DNA of 6,355 nucleotides, from positions 1-6,355 of the forward strand of contig CALPKD020000084.1 in the NCBI GenBank assembly GCA_943324055.2, written 5' to 3'. Both the position numbers and the translations under genes were made by a program. The notes beneath the pieces were generated by a model. The model made no database searches. It was not told the DNA's origin and saw nothing but the letters and a program-made list of their open reading frames with translations. Below, piece by piece: positions 5,948-6,355 of the stretch. The stretch comes from Chitinophaga pinensis. Lineage in GTDB: Bacteria > Bacteroidota > Bacteroidia > Chitinophagales > Chitinophagaceae. Positions within the stretch are counted from its first letter, which is position 1. Each line of letters starts with the position of its first letter.

Positions 5948-6355
5948 TTATTTAATATCCCATGTTTCTCTACCACGGATTAATTTATCTAAGTCACCCA
6001 TTCCTTTGCTAGTCATTGCTTCTTCTAATTGCAATGCCATCATATCTTCATACACCGGACGGTCGTTGGTATAGAACACACCAAACGGACGAGGGAATAC
6101 TGCACCAGGCTCAGAAGGATTATCAAATAAACGTGTTAATATTTGTGCTTTATAAAAATCTTTTTCATCATGAATCCATAAATCATCTGCGCTATATTTT
6201 TCGCCGATCGTAACTACTTCAGGACGTAAGCCATCAAAACGTAAACCCATTTCTCCATTTGCTCCAAAAGTTAATGGTTTGTCTTGCTCTAAGAACAATG
6301 CGTGTAAAGGCTTACTTGCCTTTTCAGTAAATACTTCAAAAGCACCATCATTAAA
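5948..6355 (-). CDS. 2-oxoacid:ferredoxin oxidoreductase, beta subunit (C-terminal part)
   Basis: The last 135 residues are present; the rest lies beyond the right edge. The beta subunit holds thiamine diphosphate in an enzyme that oxidatively decarboxylates a 2-oxoacid (often 2-oxoglutarate in Bacteroidota) to the acyl-CoA and passes electrons to ferredoxin. The visible part starts in FNDGAFEVFTEK and continues with KPLTFGANGEMGLRFDGLRP, YSADDLWIHDE, FPRPFGVFYTNDRPVYED and a final RGRETWDIK, a pattern I recognise from KorB-type subunits. The cofactor-binding region is not in view, and the substrate cannot be fixed from this end. The alpha subunit gene would be expected upstream, to the right of the window. 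The frame is open to the window edge, so any start inside the window is not the true one. It converges on the regulator gene with a single base between the two stop codons. Confidence 0.85.
   Translation of the reverse strand, partial: FNDGAFEVFTEKASKPLHALFLEQDKPLTFGANGEMGLRFDGLRPEVVTIGEKYSADDLWIHDEKDFYKAQILTRLFDNPSEPGAVFPRPFGVFYTNDRPVYEDMMALQLEEAMTSKGMGDLDKLIRGRETWDIK

Noticed and set aside
6016..6213. Short + strand open frame opposite the korB-like gene.
   Set aside because: It is fully antisense to conserved coding sequence and has no domain signal.

Overview
The window looks like a stretch of a Bacteroidota chromosome, probably Chitinophagaceae or a close relative (family is a guess from protein flavour and moderate-to-low GC). 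No Shine-Dalgarno sequence stands before the starts. Several upstream regions carry the Bacteroidota -7 promoter box TAnnTTTG. The proteins (split transketolase, COX15-type heme A synthase, ferredoxin-dependent 2-oxoacid oxidoreductase beta subunit) resemble those of aerobic Bacteroidota. Nearly all of it is housekeeping. I see no CRISPR array, insertion sequence, tRNA, rRNA or prophage.

Layout. Bases 1-112 are the 3' end of a + strand gene for the N-terminal half of the carbamoyl-phosphate synthase large chain; it stops exactly at the boundary between the two synthetase halves. A + strand transketolase C-terminal-subunit gene (157-1125) follows and is closed by a strong hairpin terminator (1165-1203). 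Bases 1294-1368 hold what looks like a small stand-alone RNA gene on the - strand, with a perfect -7 box, a 9-bp hairpin and its own terminator. Next to it is an AT-rich NYN-domain (PIN-like nuclease fold) gene (1387-2037, +). On the - strand follow pdxH (PLP synthesis) and ctaA/COX15 (heme A for cytochrome oxidase). rnhB (RNase HII, +) is divergent from ctaA and converges on a yciO-type YrdC-domain gene (-). A divergently placed LuxR-type regulator with a degenerate receiver domain (+) then converges on the 3' end of a korB-like gene (-) that runs off the right edge.

How the genes relate. There is no single pathway. The genes are mostly single transcription units in alternating orientation. 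All three convergent pairs are packed tail to tail (4-bp overlap, 8-bp gap, 1-bp gap) with no terminator between them. Most worth a second look are the two neighbouring half-genes whose partner halves are absent (carB N-half, transketolase C-half), the candidate small RNA whose promoter overlaps the start of the NYN gene, the base composition of the NYN gene, and the non-canonical response regulator. I found no convincing new multi-gene system.
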